DNA of 64,000 nucleotides, taken from assembly GCA_004020545.1 (NCBI GenBank), contig SAQE01000023.1, positions 1-64,000 of the forward strand. Reading direction: 5' to 3'. Position 1 is the stretch's first letter, and every line of letters begins with the position of its first letter. Both the position numbers and the translations under genes were made by a program. The DNA is from Mesorhizobium sp. GTDB taxonomy: Bacteria; Pseudomonadota; Alphaproteobacteria; Rhizobiales; Rhizobiaceae. Shown one piece after another: positions 41,209 through 51,364 of this stretch. Under the pieces are notes generated by a model. That model ran no database searches. It had not been told where the DNA came from and was given only the letters and a program-made list of their open reading frames with translations.

Positions 41209-44200
41209 TTACGGCTTGAAGTTCTGGATGTTTGCGCCTGCCGGGTCCTGCAGCACCCGCCTCGGCTGGCGCTGCGGAACCAGCTGCTGCAGGATGTTCG
41301 GATTGAGCAACAGGTTCGGATTGATCTCCAGGCCCGGCCGTCTGCGGATCGGGAAGCAATCCGGATACCGTCCGGTCGTCCCGACCGGGCAGCGCCGCCT
41401 GATGATCGGCTGGCAAATGCCATCGATCATCTGCGAGCCCGGCGCGCATTCGGCGTCGACTCTGCGGCAGGCGCCGTCGATCACTTCCGTCCCGCGCGGA
41501 CACACACAGGCGCCGCGCTTGTTGAGGACCTGGCCGCGGATGGAGCACGCCTGCGGCTTCTTGACCGGCGCGCAGGCTTTGCCCCGCAGCTCCGTCCCCT
41601 TCGGGCAGACGCAATCGCCATCGGCATTGCGGACCTGGCCGCGGATCCGGCATTGGCTGGGCGGCTGCCTGTCGGGCACGCAGGCCCTGGCGACCCGATC
41701 GAGGTGCGTGCCCTTGGGGCAGACGCAGCCGTCCGCTGTCGGCACGGCGCCGCGGATCGTGCATTTCGGCGGAACGACCTCGCAGACGCCGTTCACCAGT
41801 TCGCCACGCCGGCACACACAATTGCCGTCCTGGTCGCGGTACTGGCCAGGGCGCAGCGTGCACTGCGGCTCTTCCGGCCGCTCGCTTGCCACGCACCTGC
41901 CGTTCGCAAGCTCTGTGCCGCGCGGGCAGACGCAGCGCCCATCCGCTGTCCGGATCTGGCCCTTGAGCAGGACGCAGCGTTTCGGCTCCTTCGGCTCAGG
42001 CAGGATGATGACGCCGCCGCCGGAGCACTGGCCGTTGCGGAAGGTGGTGCCTTCCGGGCAGGCACAACGGCCGGCCGAGTTGAGCACCATGCCGTTCGAG
42101 CACTGGTTCTTCACCTCTTGGCTGATGGTGAAGGGGTGGCAGGCATAGGCCTTGCCACGATCTCCCTGGGCGTTGGTCGGGGCGCGCGACAGCACGTCGC
42201 CGCCCTGCACCGGTGTGTTCGGCGACAGGACGCCGACGCAATTCTGTCCGCTGACCGTGCCCTGCAGGTTGGCGAGCCGCCCATCGTTGGGGAGGACCAC
42301 GGTGACATGATGCGTGCGGCTTTCGCCGGCGCCCAGCACGAGGTTGGCGATGCAGGACGCCGGCAGCGTCGCCGGCTCCGGCGAACAGCCGAAGGGCGGG
42401 TCGATCGAGGTGATCTGGACGCCTTCCAAGCGGCCCAGACCGTCGATGCCAATCGCATCGCCGATGCGGACCGGGCCGGAGAAGGCGTTCGGCCCGTCAT
42501 TCGTGATGGAGATCTCGAACGAGCAGGGCGCGCCCGCCCGGCACTCGGCATCGCCGGTCTTCTCGACGCGGATGATCGAGGCGCCGCCGCCCTTGGCGCA
42601 GGCCTGGCCGATCGGATAGACGATGTCGTCTCCCGGCGCCGGCCCATAGGAGCCGCGCGCGCAGTTCTCGAACGCGCCGTTGGCGCTCACCGTCACGTCG
42701 AAGTGCCGGCTCTCTCCGGGCGTCATCACGGCGCCGGGAATCTGGCACGACAGCGTGTTGGCAGGCACCGGCCCGCAGCTCCAGTCCGCGCCGTCGGGGG
42801 TCACGGTCTGGATGGCAACCGGCGCGCCGCCCGAAACAAGCGTGGCGGCATCGCTGACCCGCACCGGACCGGTGGGAGCAGCCGTGCCGGCGTTGCTGAC
42901 AGTGATGCGGCAGGAAACCACCGCGGCACCGGCGAGCGAACCATCGCACACCTTGGTGATGCGCAAGCCGGGCTGGCCGCCATTCGGATGGCGGATGCGT
43001 TCGGTCGCGCAGGACTTGTTGTTGGCGAGGTCGACCTCGCCGGAAATGGCCTTCACCTCGGCGCAGTTCTCCACCCTGTCCGGCCGGTAGTTTGCCGGCA
43101 TGACAGCCTTGACGACGATCGGCGTCGATGCGCCCGGAGGCAGCGAGATGCCGGCATTGTCGCAGCGGAATTGGCCGAGGCCGTTCGGGCCGCAGGTCCA
43201 GGGCGGGCTCGGTCCGAAGGTCGAGGAGGTCGGCGCGCCGCCAGGATAGGTGTCGACCACCGTCAGCGGCCCGTTATAGGTGCTGGTGCCGTTGTTGATG
43301 ATGTCGATCACGAAGGTGCAGATGCCGTCCGGCGTGCAGACCGGGACGCGGGCGCGCTTCTTCAGGATCAGGTCGACCTTCTTCTCGACAGGAGGCTGGC
43401 ACCGCGGGTCGCGATCGCCACGGCGGCAGATCGGGATCGAGGCGCAGGCGCGGTCGTTCTGCTGGCTGCCGAACAGCGGCTTGCCGCTGGCGTGGTAGTC
43501 ATAGGTGGCGCAGTTGCGCAGCACGCTGCCCTGCCAGCCTGCGGCCGGCTTGAAGCCGAGCTTGAGGTTGACGGAGGCGCCGGGGTTGAGCGTCGTCACC
43601 GGGTGGGTGCAGGTCATCGGCGGCGCTCCGGGCACGCAGATCCAGGGCGGGTTCGGTCCTGAGGAAAGAACCGAGCCGGCCGGCAGCGTTACTTCATCGA
43701 GGACGATCGTGCCGTTGTAGGGCGCGTCGCCGACATTGGTGACGGTGATGGTGAAGTCGCAGCCGCCTGCCATCGTGCAACGCGGCACCTCGGCCCACTT
43801 CTCGACCTTGAGGTCGGGCTGCTCGGGCGGGCACCTGATGTCACGCGGAATGACGATGTCGATCGTCTGCGTGCAGCAAAGTCCCCAGCCTTCCTTCGGC
43901 CCGGCATAGGTCTCGATGCCGGTGACGACGAGATGGATGGCCTCGCCGGGCGAGGCGCCGATGATCTTCCAGTCCAGCAGGCCGCCGCCGGCAGGCACCT
44001 GCTGGGTATCGGGAACGATGGCAACGCCGGGCGTCGTCGTCGACACCTGCACCCACTTGCCGCCCATCTCCGGGCCGACCGGCATGTGGTAGATGAAGGC
44101 GCCGCCGCCAGGCACGCAGTCGACCGTGCCGCGCTCGACCTTGAAGCACTCCTTGCCGGGAGGCGGAGGCGGCGGGTTGCATTTGGTCAGGTCGATCTTG

Positions 44201-44928
44201 ATCGAGGTCTTGACGCCGGTGAGGAAATCGCCGTCGTCGGGTTTATCCGGATCCTGCGAGGGAATGGTCGTTGCAGGCCCGCCGCGCAGCGAGACCTTGA
44301 TCTCTCCCTGGTTGTCGACCGTCGCCGGCACGGGAAAGGTCGCATGGTCTATCTTGGCCGTGATCCGGAAAGTGATGATGCGTTCGTTCGCGGCACCGGC
44401 GCCGTCGAGGTTGGAAGCGCTGATGCGGAAGTTGGAAACGCTGGCCGCATCGTTCGGACCGGCCGATGAGCTGATCGAAGCAGCGGGCAGCGGTCCGCCG
44501 GAGGCGCTGGTGCCGTCGCCGGCGACATCGACGCCGACGATCTGCAAGCCATGCGGAAGCTGGTCCTTGAAGTCGAGCCTTGTCGCCTTCAGCAGGGCCG
44601 CCACGCTTGGCCGGTCGAAGTCCTGCGGGTCGCCGTGGATGCCGAAACTCAGGACATATTCGACGGTATCGCAGCTTCGCTGACCGCCCTTCTTGGTGAA
44701 GAAGGGTATGATCCGGCCGAGTTCGGAATTGATGCCGCGCGGTTGATTGGCGGCCTGACTGGACGGTGCGGTATTCTGGGCGAGCGCCAGCGATGCCGGC
44801 ATCATGGCGACCGCGATACCGGCCGCCATCAGCCAGCGCGCGCCGCGCCTGGCGTATGACAGGGGTTTCATGATCGTCTCCATGATGGTTTTGCGCGAGG
44901 CGAAGCGGGAAAGGGCGAGATCGCTCAT
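41209..44928 (-). CDS. Large exported protein with DUF11-like repeats and cysteine-rich modules
   Basis: A 1239-residue secreted protein. An extended signal peptide (n-region to residue 30, hydrophobic [19 protein letters not shown]) precedes the mature [11 protein letters not shown]. Four immunoglobulin-like DUF11-type repeats begin near residues 369, 514, 653 and 784, each with a T-V-x-N-x-G strand and N-C-A end (e.g. [34 protein letters not shown]). From about 943 to 1180 come six EGF-like modules of the form C[26 protein letters not shown], then a final GTTGRYPDC segment. Start at 44928 has GAGGAGGG upstream and overlaps the previous stop. Likely surface-exposed or adhesive; no enzyme signature. 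Confidence 0.85.
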   Translation of the reverse strand: MSDLALSRFASRKTIMETIMKPLSYARRGARWLMAAGIAVAMMPASLALAQNTAPSSQAANQPRGINSELGRIIPFFTKKGGQRSCDTVEYVLSFGIHGDPQDFDRPSVAALLKATRLDFKDQLPHGLQIVGVDVAGDGTSASGGPLPAASISSSAGPNDAASVSNFRISASNLDGAGAANERIITFRITAKIDHATFPVPATVDNQGEIKVSLRGGPATTIPSQDPDKPDDGDFLTGVKTSIKIDLTKCNPPPPPPGKECFKVERGTVDCVPGGGAFIYHMPVGPEMGGKWVQVSTTTPGVAIVPDTQQVPAGGGLLDWKIIGASPGEAIHLVVTGIETYAGPKEGWGLCCTQTIDIVIPRDIRCPPEQPDLKVEKWAEVPRCTMAGGCDFTITVTNVGDAPYNGTIVLDEVTLPAGSVLSSGPNPPWICVPGAPPMTCTHPVTTLNPGASVNLKLGFKPAAGWQGSVLRNCATYDYHASGKPLFGSQQNDRACASIPICRRGDRDPRCQPPVEKKVDLILKKRARVPVCTPDGICTFVIDIINNGTSTYNGPLTVVDTYPGGAPTSSTFGPSPPWTCGPNGLGQFRCDNAGISLPPGASTPIVVKAVMPANYRPDRVENCAEVKAISGEVDLANNKSCATERIRHPNGGQPGLRITKVCDGSLAGAAVVSCRITVSNAGTAAPTGPVRVSDAATLVSGGAPVAIQTVTPDGADWSCGPVPANTLSCQIPGAVMTPGESRHFDVTVSANGAFENCARGSYGPAPGDDIVYPIGQACAKGGGASIIRVEKTGDAECRAGAPCSFEISITNDGPNAFSGPVRIGDAIGIDGLGRLEGVQITSIDPPFGCSPEPATLPASCIANLVLGAGESRTHHVTVVLPNDGRLANLQGTVSGQNCVGVLSPNTPVQGGDVLSRAPTNAQGDRGKAYACHPFTISQEVKNQCSNGMVLNSAGRCACPEGTTFRNGQCSGGGVIILPEPKEPKRCVLLKGQIRTADGRCVCPRGTELANGRCVASERPEEPQCTLRPGQYRDQDGNCVCRRGELVNGVCEVVPPKCTIRGAVPTADGCVCPKGTHLDRVARACVPDRQPPSQCRIRGQVRNADGDCVCPKGTELRGKACAPVKKPQACSIRGQVLNKRGACVCPRGTEVIDGACRRVDAECAPGSQMIDGICQPIIRRRCPVGTTGRYPDCFPIRRRPGLEINPNLLLNPNILQQLVPQRQPRRVLQDPAGANIQNFKP

Positions 44929-46919
44929 CTGTCCCTCCTCGGCGCTTCGCAGTCGACGGCCGGCGTCCTGAGCGGCAGCGTCATCTTGCAGCAAGGGTAG
45001 TAGCCACCCTTGTCCCGGTCGGACTTCCGGTAGAAGCAGAGCCCGACATTGACGGTGTCGCCCGGATTATGGCCGGTGATGTCGATCGTGTAGGGCTTGC
45101 CCGGAGCATGCGACATGGGTGAGGTCACCCCGACGCCGGGTGTTTTGGACAGAGCCTTGATCGAATCGCCGCCGAAGCCGGCGTGGTCATGGAGATAGAG
45201 GTCCGCCTGCAGGCCGCGGGGCGTGCAGAAATACTGAACGTCCTCGACATCGAGGCAGGGAGGCAAATTGCCGGGCGGTGGGAAGTCGGGCGGATAGAAG
45301 GGAGGCAGGAAGCCGCCGGGGATTTCCTCATAATAGCCGGCGCGGCCTTCGCACGGACGCCAGACCCTGACGTCGCCGACATGGCCTTGAACGTCCGGGG
45401 CCTCGAAATAGCCGTCGAAGTCGACGAACCATGAGCCGAAGGGCGGCACATTAGCCGGCTTGACCAGCGCGCTCGGCGTGAGCTGCACACCATGCACGGC
45501 GAGCGGCCCGCCGGCGGCAAGCCGCTCGGCAAGTTCCGGATTGTCGCGCAACTTGTCGCCGGTGTTGACGACGGTGTCGGTGCAAACGCTGGTGTCCAGA
45601 TTGCCTTCGGCATCGTAGCGGTATTGCAGATCGACGCCGCCGGCCGACTGGCGGTTGCCCTGCGGGAAGCCGATCGCATATTCCTGCGGCACTTCCACCC
45701 AGATCGATTCCGTCGCCGGGTCGTCCGGATCCTCGCGCCAGTAGCGGACGACCTCGCCTTTGCCGGAATCGGCGAAACGGCTGTAGTCGTAGCGGTTCTC
45801 GACGGGGCCGCGCTGCGCGAGATACATGAAGCCCTTGTTGTCGAAGGCGATATCGGTGACGGCATAGTCCTTGTCGGCCTTGACCGTCAGCTCCCAGCGC
45901 GGATCGCCGGCGAAGCCTCCGTCACTCGCAATGCCCACCGACCAGATTTCGGCTTTCTCGCCGACGGAATAGTAGAGCCGTCCGCCATGATAGGCGACCG
46001 CCCAGACACGGCGTTCGTCCTGCGTATAACCCCAGGTTCCGGGGTCTTCGCTGTCGAAGGCCGCGGCCTGAATGTCCATCACGGCGCCGTCGTCGGCGAT
46101 CGGGGCCAGCCCATGCGCCGGACGCCCGGCAACGCCATGGTCGAAGCTGTCGATCAGATTGCCGTCGGGGTCGATGCGGTGAATCAGGCCGGTATCGAGA
46201 TCCGAAGCGAAGAACTGGCGGTGGTTCGGATCGAACGCGAGATTGCCGATGCCGGGCCCGCTGTTGGTGTCGATGTCGGCGAACTTGGAGACCGCGCCCG
46301 AAATACCGTCGATCTTCCAGATCGTGCCCGGTCCGCCGCCGTTTTCAGTGCCGAACTGACCCTCCATGAACACAGCGCCGGCGGTGCCGCGGCGCTGCCG
46401 TTCCGGCCTGCCGTCATCGTCGGCATCCGGCGTGACGATCTCGATGCCGTGCAGCGAGGTCGCCGCCGCATAGAGGTTGGGGATGCCCGACGGCACGCCA
46501 TCGCGCATGCCGTCATCATAGGTGATGCCGAACACCTCGCCGATCTGACCCGCCGTCACCTCGAAGGGCGGTGGCGTGTAGACGAGCTGGCCGGAAGCCG
46601 GCCCGCCGAGGCGCGAAACGTCGAAAATGCGCAAAGAGGCCTGCGAGGTGTCGATGAAGGTTTCATCGACCGGGTCGACGCCAGGCGGCAGGCCTCCCTT
46701 TTCGGAACCGGGAGAGTCGAAATCGGGGATGACGGTGCCGGGAAAGCCGGTCACCGCCATCGAGCCGGGATAGATGACCCGGGTTTCCTGGGCCTTCGCC
46801 GCGCCGCCGAGCCAAAGGCCGGCGGACAGCGCCAGGACAAGAACTCCGCCGGTTGTCATTATCGCGCGACGCAGACCGCCGGCGCGAGAAGCCACGAACG
46901 AGCCGCGGTCGCAAAACAT
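44925..46919 (-). CDS. Exported beta-propeller-like protein, operon partner
   Basis: A 664-residue exported protein. The signal peptide runs to about residue 44 (IMTTGGVLVLALSAGLWLGG, then AAKA before QETRV). Residues about 60-420 look like a propeller with NHL/SMP-30-type blades, e.g. GIGNLAFDPNHRQFFASDLD, GLIHRIDPDGNLIDSFDHGV and VTDIAFDNKGFMYLAQRGPV. The C-terminal part (about 590-660) has KTPGVGVTSPM, a PGDTVNVGLCFY strand and a CC pair (YYPCCKMTLPL) that resembles a domain near residue 300 of the downstream protein. Start at 46919 has GGGGGAG upstream; the frame is open to 47168, with an arginine-rich stretch judged non-coding. Function unknown. Confidence 0.82.
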   Translation of the reverse strand: MFCDRGSFVASRAGGLRRAIMTTGGVLVLALSAGLWLGGAAKAQETRVIYPGSMAVTGFPGTVIPDFDSPGSEKGGLPPGVDPVDETFIDTSQASLRIFDVSRLGGPASGQLVYTPPPFEVTAGQIGEVFGITYDDGMRDGVPSGIPNLYAAATSLHGIEIVTPDADDDGRPERQRRGTAGAVFMEGQFGTENGGGPGTIWKIDGISGAVSKFADIDTNSGPGIGNLAFDPNHRQFFASDLDTGLIHRIDPDGNLIDSFDHGVAGRPAHGLAPIADDGAVMDIQAAAFDSEDPGTWGYTQDERRVWAVAYHGGRLYYSVGEKAEIWSVGIASDGGFAGDPRWELTVKADKDYAVTDIAFDNKGFMYLAQRGPVENRYDYSRFADSGKGEVVRYWREDPDDPATESIWVEVPQEYAIGFPQGNRQSAGGVDLQYRYDAEGNLDTSVCTDTVVNTGDKLRDNPELAERLAAGGPLAVHGVQLTPSALVKPANVPPFGSWFVDFDGYFEAPDVQGHVGDVRVWRPCEGRAGYYEEIPGGFLPPFYPPDFPPPGNLPPCLDVEDVQYFCTPRGLQADLYLHDHAGFGGDSIKALSKTPGVGVTSPMSHAPGKPYTIDITGHNPGDTVNVGLCFYRKSDRDKGGYYPCCKMTLPLRTPAVDCEAPRRDR

Positions 46920-47291
46920 TGAACTCCCCCCGAAGTCGTCGGAAGAACCATCCGTTTTCGCCGCGCATATCAGGGCAAGGCGCGGCGTTCCGGCTCGTTC
47001 GTCCCTGATCGAATTGTCTGTTTTCCGCTTGGTCACGATACGACGGCTGCCTGGCAGGGTCAACGGAATCAGCCGGAAGCCCAGCGCATCGACCTGCTCC
47101 CGAAAGCGATGGTCGCGCTGGGCTCCTGTTGGTCCCGGAGACCGCCGGGCCTCGGGGTTTCTGCTCATTGGAGCGTTCCTTTCCGGGCTCGCACGATTGC
47201 GGAGCCTGGCCGTCAGTCGCGGCCCGGGACGGAAAGGTTCAATGCGATGTAGGCGCCGGGGCGGATGAGCTGTCTTTGCCGCTTGGGACGA
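46920..47291. other. Promoter-side gap without recognised gene
   Basis: This 372-base gap lies between the hydrolase end and the start of the exported-protein operon. No protein with family features is visible on either strand. It should hold the exported operon's promoter. An extended start of that operon at 47168, with AAGGA nine bases upstream, cannot be fully excluded. Confidence 0.5.
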
Positions 47292-48230
47292 TCACCAGAT
47301 CCAGTCGCCCTTGCCGAGCGCCGATACGGCTTCGACGATGCGGGTGAAGCTCGTGCGCGCCCGGCCGACCGTGTGCCGGGCCCTCAGATAGCCGTGCACC
47401 AGCCCAGGCTCCTCGAACCACCAGGCCCGGCCGCCGGCCGCGACGACGCGGTCGCGATAGGCCTCGCCGTCGGACGACAGCGGGTCGCATTCGGCGGTGA
47501 TCAGCACCGTGGGCGGCAGGTAGGCGAAATCGGCATCGGCGAGCGGATACAAGGTGATGTCGCCGGTCCGGTCAACGCCGCCGGTGCGGATGTGCTTGTA
47601 GAATTCGATATCGCGCGCCGTCAGCATTGGTGCCTCGGCGTGCGTCACATAGGAGCCGCGCGAGTGGTCGCCGCCGAGGCTGGGATAGATCAGCACTTGG
47701 CCGACCGGCTTCTTCACATGGCCGCGCGTGGCATGGGCAACGGCGGCGCAGAGATTGCCGCCGGCGCTGTCGCCGCAAAGCAGGACCGGGCAATCGTAAG
47801 TCCGTGCCGCCCACTCGTAGGCGTCCATGACATCGTCGAAAGCTGCAGGGTGCAGATGTTCCGGCGCCAGCCGGTAGTCGACCGAGACCACCTCGTAGCC
47901 GGTGCGGGCGCAAAGCTCGGCGCAGACATCGTCATGGCTGTCCAGCCCGCCAAGGATGAAACCGCCACCGTGGACATAGAGCACCATCGCGGCCTTGTCC
48001 GGCGCCGCGTTGCGATAGATGCGGATCGGGATGCTGTCGGGCGTGGCGATGGTGGTCGTTTCCGCCGTCACGCCTTGCGGATAGCCGGCAAAGAACTCAC
48101 GGCACATCCGGTCGTAGATCGCGCGCTGATCGGCGATCGTGAAGTCGATCGTGTCCGGCGGATAATAGGAATTGGTCTTCTCGATGAAGGCCCAGGTCTC
48201 GGCGTCGATGAGTTTTTTGTAGTCGGTCAT
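47292..48230 (-). CDS. Alpha/beta hydrolase, hormone-sensitive-lipase family
   Basis: A 312-residue esterase of bacterial family IV. The oxyanion motif is LYVHGGGFILGGLDSHDD (about residues 80-97), the nucleophile LLCGDSAGGNLCAA (about 150), the acid in TAECDPLSSDG (about 250), and the histidine in PGLVHGYLRA (about 282). It hydrolyses short acyl esters. It follows the carnitine/butyrobetaine gene row across a repeat in the same direction, so a role on acylcarnitine or CoA-type esters is conceivable but not shown. The ATG at 48230 starts a family-like MTDYKKLIDAETWAFIEKTN. Confidence 0.9.
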   Translation of the reverse strand: MTDYKKLIDAETWAFIEKTNSYYPPDTIDFTIADQRAIYDRMCREFFAGYPQGVTAETTTIATPDSIPIRIYRNAAPDKAAMVLYVHGGGFILGGLDSHDDVCAELCARTGYEVVSVDYRLAPEHLHPAAFDDVMDAYEWAARTYDCPVLLCGDSAGGNLCAAVAHATRGHVKKPVGQVLIYPSLGGDHSRGSYVTHAEAPMLTARDIEFYKHIRTGGVDRTGDITLYPLADADFAYLPPTVLITAECDPLSSDGEAYRDRVVAAGGRAWWFEEPGLVHGYLRARHTVGRARTSFTRIVEAVSALGKGDWIW

Positions 48231-48264
48231 GGTATTTGGACCGACTGTGAAGGTCGAGCCCGGG

Positions 48265-48422
48265 CACCCCTCTCTGGCCTGCCGGCCATCTCCCCCGCAA
48301 GGGGGGAGATTGGCAGTTTCGGCCATGCCGCCCGTTCTGCGAGGATCGAGATTGGCGAAAGCGACGGCGACATCCGATCTCCCCCCTTGCGGGGGAGATG
48401 GCCGGCAGGCCAGAGGGGGGTG
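48265..48422. repeat. Palindromic repeat, CTC(C/A)AGGGGGGAG family, copy 3
   Basis: CACCCCTCTCTGGCCTGCCG with GCCATCTCCCCCGCAAGGGG at the left pairs with the reverse complement ending GGCCAGAGGGGGGTG at the right. The core here is CCCCGCAAGGGGGG instead of CCCCTCAAGGGGGG, with the compensating change in the other arm, so pairing is conserved. It lies between the hydrolase and the enoyl-CoA hydratase. Confidence 0.88.
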
Positions 48423-48447
48423 TGACGGAACGCCATCGTTTGCGGGC

Positions 48448-49230
48448 CTATCTGCCCTTCCACACCGGGTCGCGCTTCTCGGCGAACGCCCGGAACCCCT
48501 CCAGATTGTCCTCCGAGCCGTAGAGGATATCAACCGTCGGCAACTGCCTGAGCGTCACCTTGTTCATCGCGTCCTGGAAGGTCAGCGCTTCGGCCACCCG
48601 CGCCGTTTCCTTGATTGCGGCGAAGACCAGCGGCGGGCCGCTGGCCAAGAGCCGCGCGATCTCCCAGACGCGGTCCTCGAGCTTTTCCTTGGGCAGCACC
48701 TCGTTGACCAGGCCCCAACGATGCGCTTCCGCCACATCCATCCAGCGACCGGTGAACAGAAGGTCCATGGCGACGTGATAAGGAATGCGCTTCGGCAGCT
48801 TGATCGTCGCGGCGTCTGCAAGCGTGCCGGCGCGGATTTCGGGCAGCGCGAAGGAGGAATGGTCCGACGCGTAGATCAAGTCGCAGGACAGCGCCAGCTC
48901 GAAGCCGCCGCCCACCGCCATGCCGTTGACGCAGGCGATCACCGGCTTGTTCAAATCGCGCAATTCCTGCAGCCCGGCAAACCCGCCGACGCCATAGTCG
49001 CCGTCGACCGCGTCGCCGGCGGCTGCCGCCTTTAGGTCCCAGCCGGCGCTGAAGAACTTGTCGCCGGCCGTCTTGACGATGGCGACACGCAAGCCGGGAT
49101 CGTCGCGGAACGCCTTGAAGGTCTCGCCCATCAGCCGCGACGTCTTCAAGTCGATGGCGTTGGCCTTCGGCCGATCGAGCGTGACTTCGAGAACGGTGCC
49201 TTCGCGGCGGGTGGTGATGACGTCAGCCAT
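48448..49230 (-). CDS. Enoyl-CoA hydratase/isomerase, crotonobetainyl-CoA hydratase-like
   Basis: A 260-residue crotonase-fold enzyme. It shows the family core KFFSAGWDLKAAAAGDAVDG, the second oxyanion-hole region PVIACVNGMAVGGGFELALS, and the catalytic region FALPEIRAGTLADAATIKLP followed by GRWMDVAEAHRWGLVNEVLP. The AGWDLK variant is the one found in CaiD-type crotonobetainyl-CoA hydratases. Its place in a carnitine gene row supports hydration of crotonobetainyl-CoA to carnitinyl-CoA. The ATG at 49230 has GGAGAAAAG upstream and overlaps the ligase stop by eight bases. Confidence 0.87.
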   Translation of the reverse strand: MADVITTRREGTVLEVTLDRPKANAIDLKTSRLMGETFKAFRDDPGLRVAIVKTAGDKFFSAGWDLKAAAAGDAVDGDYGVGGFAGLQELRDLNKPVIACVNGMAVGGGFELALSCDLIYASDHSSFALPEIRAGTLADAATIKLPKRIPYHVAMDLLFTGRWMDVAEAHRWGLVNEVLPKEKLEDRVWEIARLLASGPPLVFAAIKETARVAEALTFQDAMNKVTLRQLPTVDILYGSEDNLEGFRAFAEKRDPVWKGR

Positions 49231-51301
49231 TCTTCTTTTCTCCAAGCACAAGCAGGGCATCCGCGATCCAGGCGCCCTTGCCTTCGGCGCAGACGATCAG
49301 CGGGTTGATGTCGAGCTCTTCGATCTCGACTTCATTCTTCTGCACGAAGTCGGCAATGCCGGCGATGGCGTCGATGGCGGCCGAGACGTCGGCCTTGGGC
49401 CGGCCGCGGTAGCCTTCGAGCAGCGGATAGAGCCGCAATCCACGCAATGCCGCCTCGATGTCGTCGCGCGTCGCCGGCAGCATGAGCGTTACGCTGTCGC
49501 GCAACAGCTCGACCAGCACGCCGCCGGTGCCGAGCGTCATCACCGCGCCGAACATCGGGTCACGGGTGAAGCCGACGATCAGCTCGGCGACGCCGTCGCG
49601 CACCATGCGCTCGGCATAGAGGCCGGTGCCGAGCGGCAACAGGTCATGCGCGGCATTGCTGACGGATTCGGCATCCTTGAGGTTCAGCCGCACGGCGCCG
49701 ACTTCCGACTTGTGGGTCACGCCGAGCGCTTTCAGCGCCACCGGGAAGCCGAGCGCCATCGACGAGATCACCGCCTCGACCGCGTTGGAGGCGCGCTCGC
49801 CCTTCGGCACCGGCAGGCCGGCCCCGATCAGACGCGCCTTGGCCTCGGCCTCGTCGGGCGTGATATGATCTCCGTCCGTCGCACCGGCGGCAGACGTGTC
49901 GACCGGCTGCGCCTGCGGCTCGCGCCAGGCCCAGCCGATGAAGGCGGCGGCTTGAGCGGCGTCCATGGCTTCCGAAATGCCGAACAACGGCACCATGCCG
50001 CGCGCCATCAGCCCGGCGGTGTATTCCTCCGGCAGGTTTTCCGGCAGCGAGGAGACGATGGCGCCCTGCGCCCTGTTGGTCTTCAGCGCCGCCTCGAAGG
50101 CGCGCAGCGTCGCCCACCAGTCGGTGTCCGAGCAGCGGTCAGGCCGCGGGAAATCGAGCACCAGCATGTTGAGATCGAAGCCGCCCGACACCATGGCGGT
50201 GAAGGTGGCCGTCATCGCCGGCTCGTTGTTCCAGATGAAGGTGTGGTAGTCGAGCGGATTGGCGACCGCCACCAGCGGGCCGAGCGTCGATTTGACATGG
50301 GCGCGATGCTCGGCCGTCAGCGTTGGGAAATGCACCCAGCGGCCTTCGGCGCTGTCGGCCATCACGGAGGCCTCGCCGCCGGAACAGCTCATCGACGACA
50401 GCTTGTAGCCGGGCAATGGCCCGGTAATGTGCAAGAGCTTCAGCGCCTCGATGAAAGCCGGAATGGAATCGACGCGCGCGATGCCGAGCCGCTTCAGGAA
50501 GGCGCCTGAGGCGGTGTCAGAGCCGGCGAGCGAGGCCGTGTGCGACACCGTCGCCTGTCTCGCCTGTTCCGAGCGGCCGACCTTCATGGCGATGATCGGC
50601 TTTTTCAACTCGCGGGCTCTCGCAGCCAGCCTCTCGAAGCCGGCTACCGAGTCGAAAGCCTCGATATGCAGGCCGAGCGACGTGACGCGTTCGTCCTCGA
50701 TCAGACCGAGCGCCATTTCGGAGAGGCCGGTCTGCGCCTGGTTACCGGCCGTCATCAGGAAGGCCATCGGCAGGCCGCGCTTCTGCATCGTCATATTGAT
50801 GGCGATGTTGGAGGACTGGGTGATGATGGCGACGCCCTTGCCGCCCTCCGGCAACCGGATCCCGCCGTGCTGGTCGGGCCACAACAGCGCGCCGTCGGCA
50901 TAGTTGATCAGGCCATAGCAGTTGGGGCCGATGATCGGCATCTGGCCAGCGGCGGCGACGAGCTCGGCCTGCAGCCGCTCGCCGTCCTCGTCATAGGCCT
51001 CGGTCTCTAGGAAGCCGGCGGCAAAGCAGACGGCGCCGCCGGCGCCGCGTTCAGCCAGCGCCTTGACCACCTCGATGGTGAGATGCCGGTTGACGCCGAC
51101 AAAGGCGGCGTCCGGCGCACCCGGCAGATCGGCGACGGAGCGGTAGGCCTTGCGGCCGGCGACTTCGTCCTTCGTCGGATGCACCGGCCAGATTTCGCCG
51201 GCAAAGCCCATCTTGATCGACTGCGCCACGACGGCGGCGGCCTGCGCCCCGCCGAACACGGCGATCGATTTCGGGCGCAGGAGACGTTCGAGTTTATGCA
51301 T
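49223..51301 (-). CDS. NDP-forming acyl-CoA synthetase (acetate-CoA ligase family)
   Basis: A 692-residue single-chain ligase. Domain order: CoA-binding (KLERLLRPKSIAVFGGAQAA, residues 2-130), two succinyl-CoA-ligase-like domains (about 145-450) with the phospho-histidine region ATVSHTASLAGSDTASGAFL, then a C-terminal ATP-grasp domain (about 475-692) with GFPVALKALGVTHKSEVGAV and ELIVGFTRDPMFGAVMTLGT. Such enzymes activate acids with CoA while forming ADP. Here the gene stands where carnitine pathways usually have an AMP-forming CaiC-type ligase, so gamma-butyrobetaine or a related acid is the inferred substrate. ATGs at 51301 and 51307 both possible; spacing favours 51301. Confidence 0.88.
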   Translation of the reverse strand: MHKLERLLRPKSIAVFGGAQAAAVVAQSIKMGFAGEIWPVHPTKDEVAGRKAYRSVADLPGAPDAAFVGVNRHLTIEVVKALAERGAGGAVCFAAGFLETEAYDEDGERLQAELVAAAGQMPIIGPNCYGLINYADGALLWPDQHGGIRLPEGGKGVAIITQSSNIAINMTMQKRGLPMAFLMTAGNQAQTGLSEMALGLIEDERVTSLGLHIEAFDSVAGFERLAARARELKKPIIAMKVGRSEQARQATVSHTASLAGSDTASGAFLKRLGIARVDSIPAFIEALKLLHITGPLPGYKLSSMSCSGGEASVMADSAEGRWVHFPTLTAEHRAHVKSTLGPLVAVANPLDYHTFIWNNEPAMTATFTAMVSGGFDLNMLVLDFPRPDRCSDTDWWATLRAFEAALKTNRAQGAIVSSLPENLPEEYTAGLMARGMVPLFGISEAMDAAQAAAFIGWAWREPQAQPVDTSAAGATDGDHITPDEAEAKARLIGAGLPVPKGERASNAVEAVISSMALGFPVALKALGVTHKSEVGAVRLNLKDAESVSNAAHDLLPLGTGLYAERMVRDGVAELIVGFTRDPMFGAVMTLGTGGVLVELLRDSVTLMLPATRDDIEAALRGLRLYPLLEGYRGRPKADVSAAIDAIAGIADFVQKNEVEIEELDINPLIVCAEGKGAWIADALLVLGEKKNG

Positions 51302-51364
51302 GGTCATCTTTTCGTTTGAGCACGATCTTTCCCGGAACCGGACCCGGTCTGGGGCGATCATGCT

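Noticed and set aside
41071-43662. Rightward open frame of over 860 codons opposite the exported protein
   Set aside because: It is arginine/alanine/aspartate-rich without signal peptide or domain, and overlaps a strong terminator and rpe. The leftward frame has a signal peptide, repeats and a ribosome binding site.
46920-47168. Start of the first exported protein at 47168
   Set aside because: An AAGGA lies upstream, but the extra 83 residues are arginine/proline-rich and would bury the signal peptide; 46919 has GGGGGAG and places the signal peptide normally.
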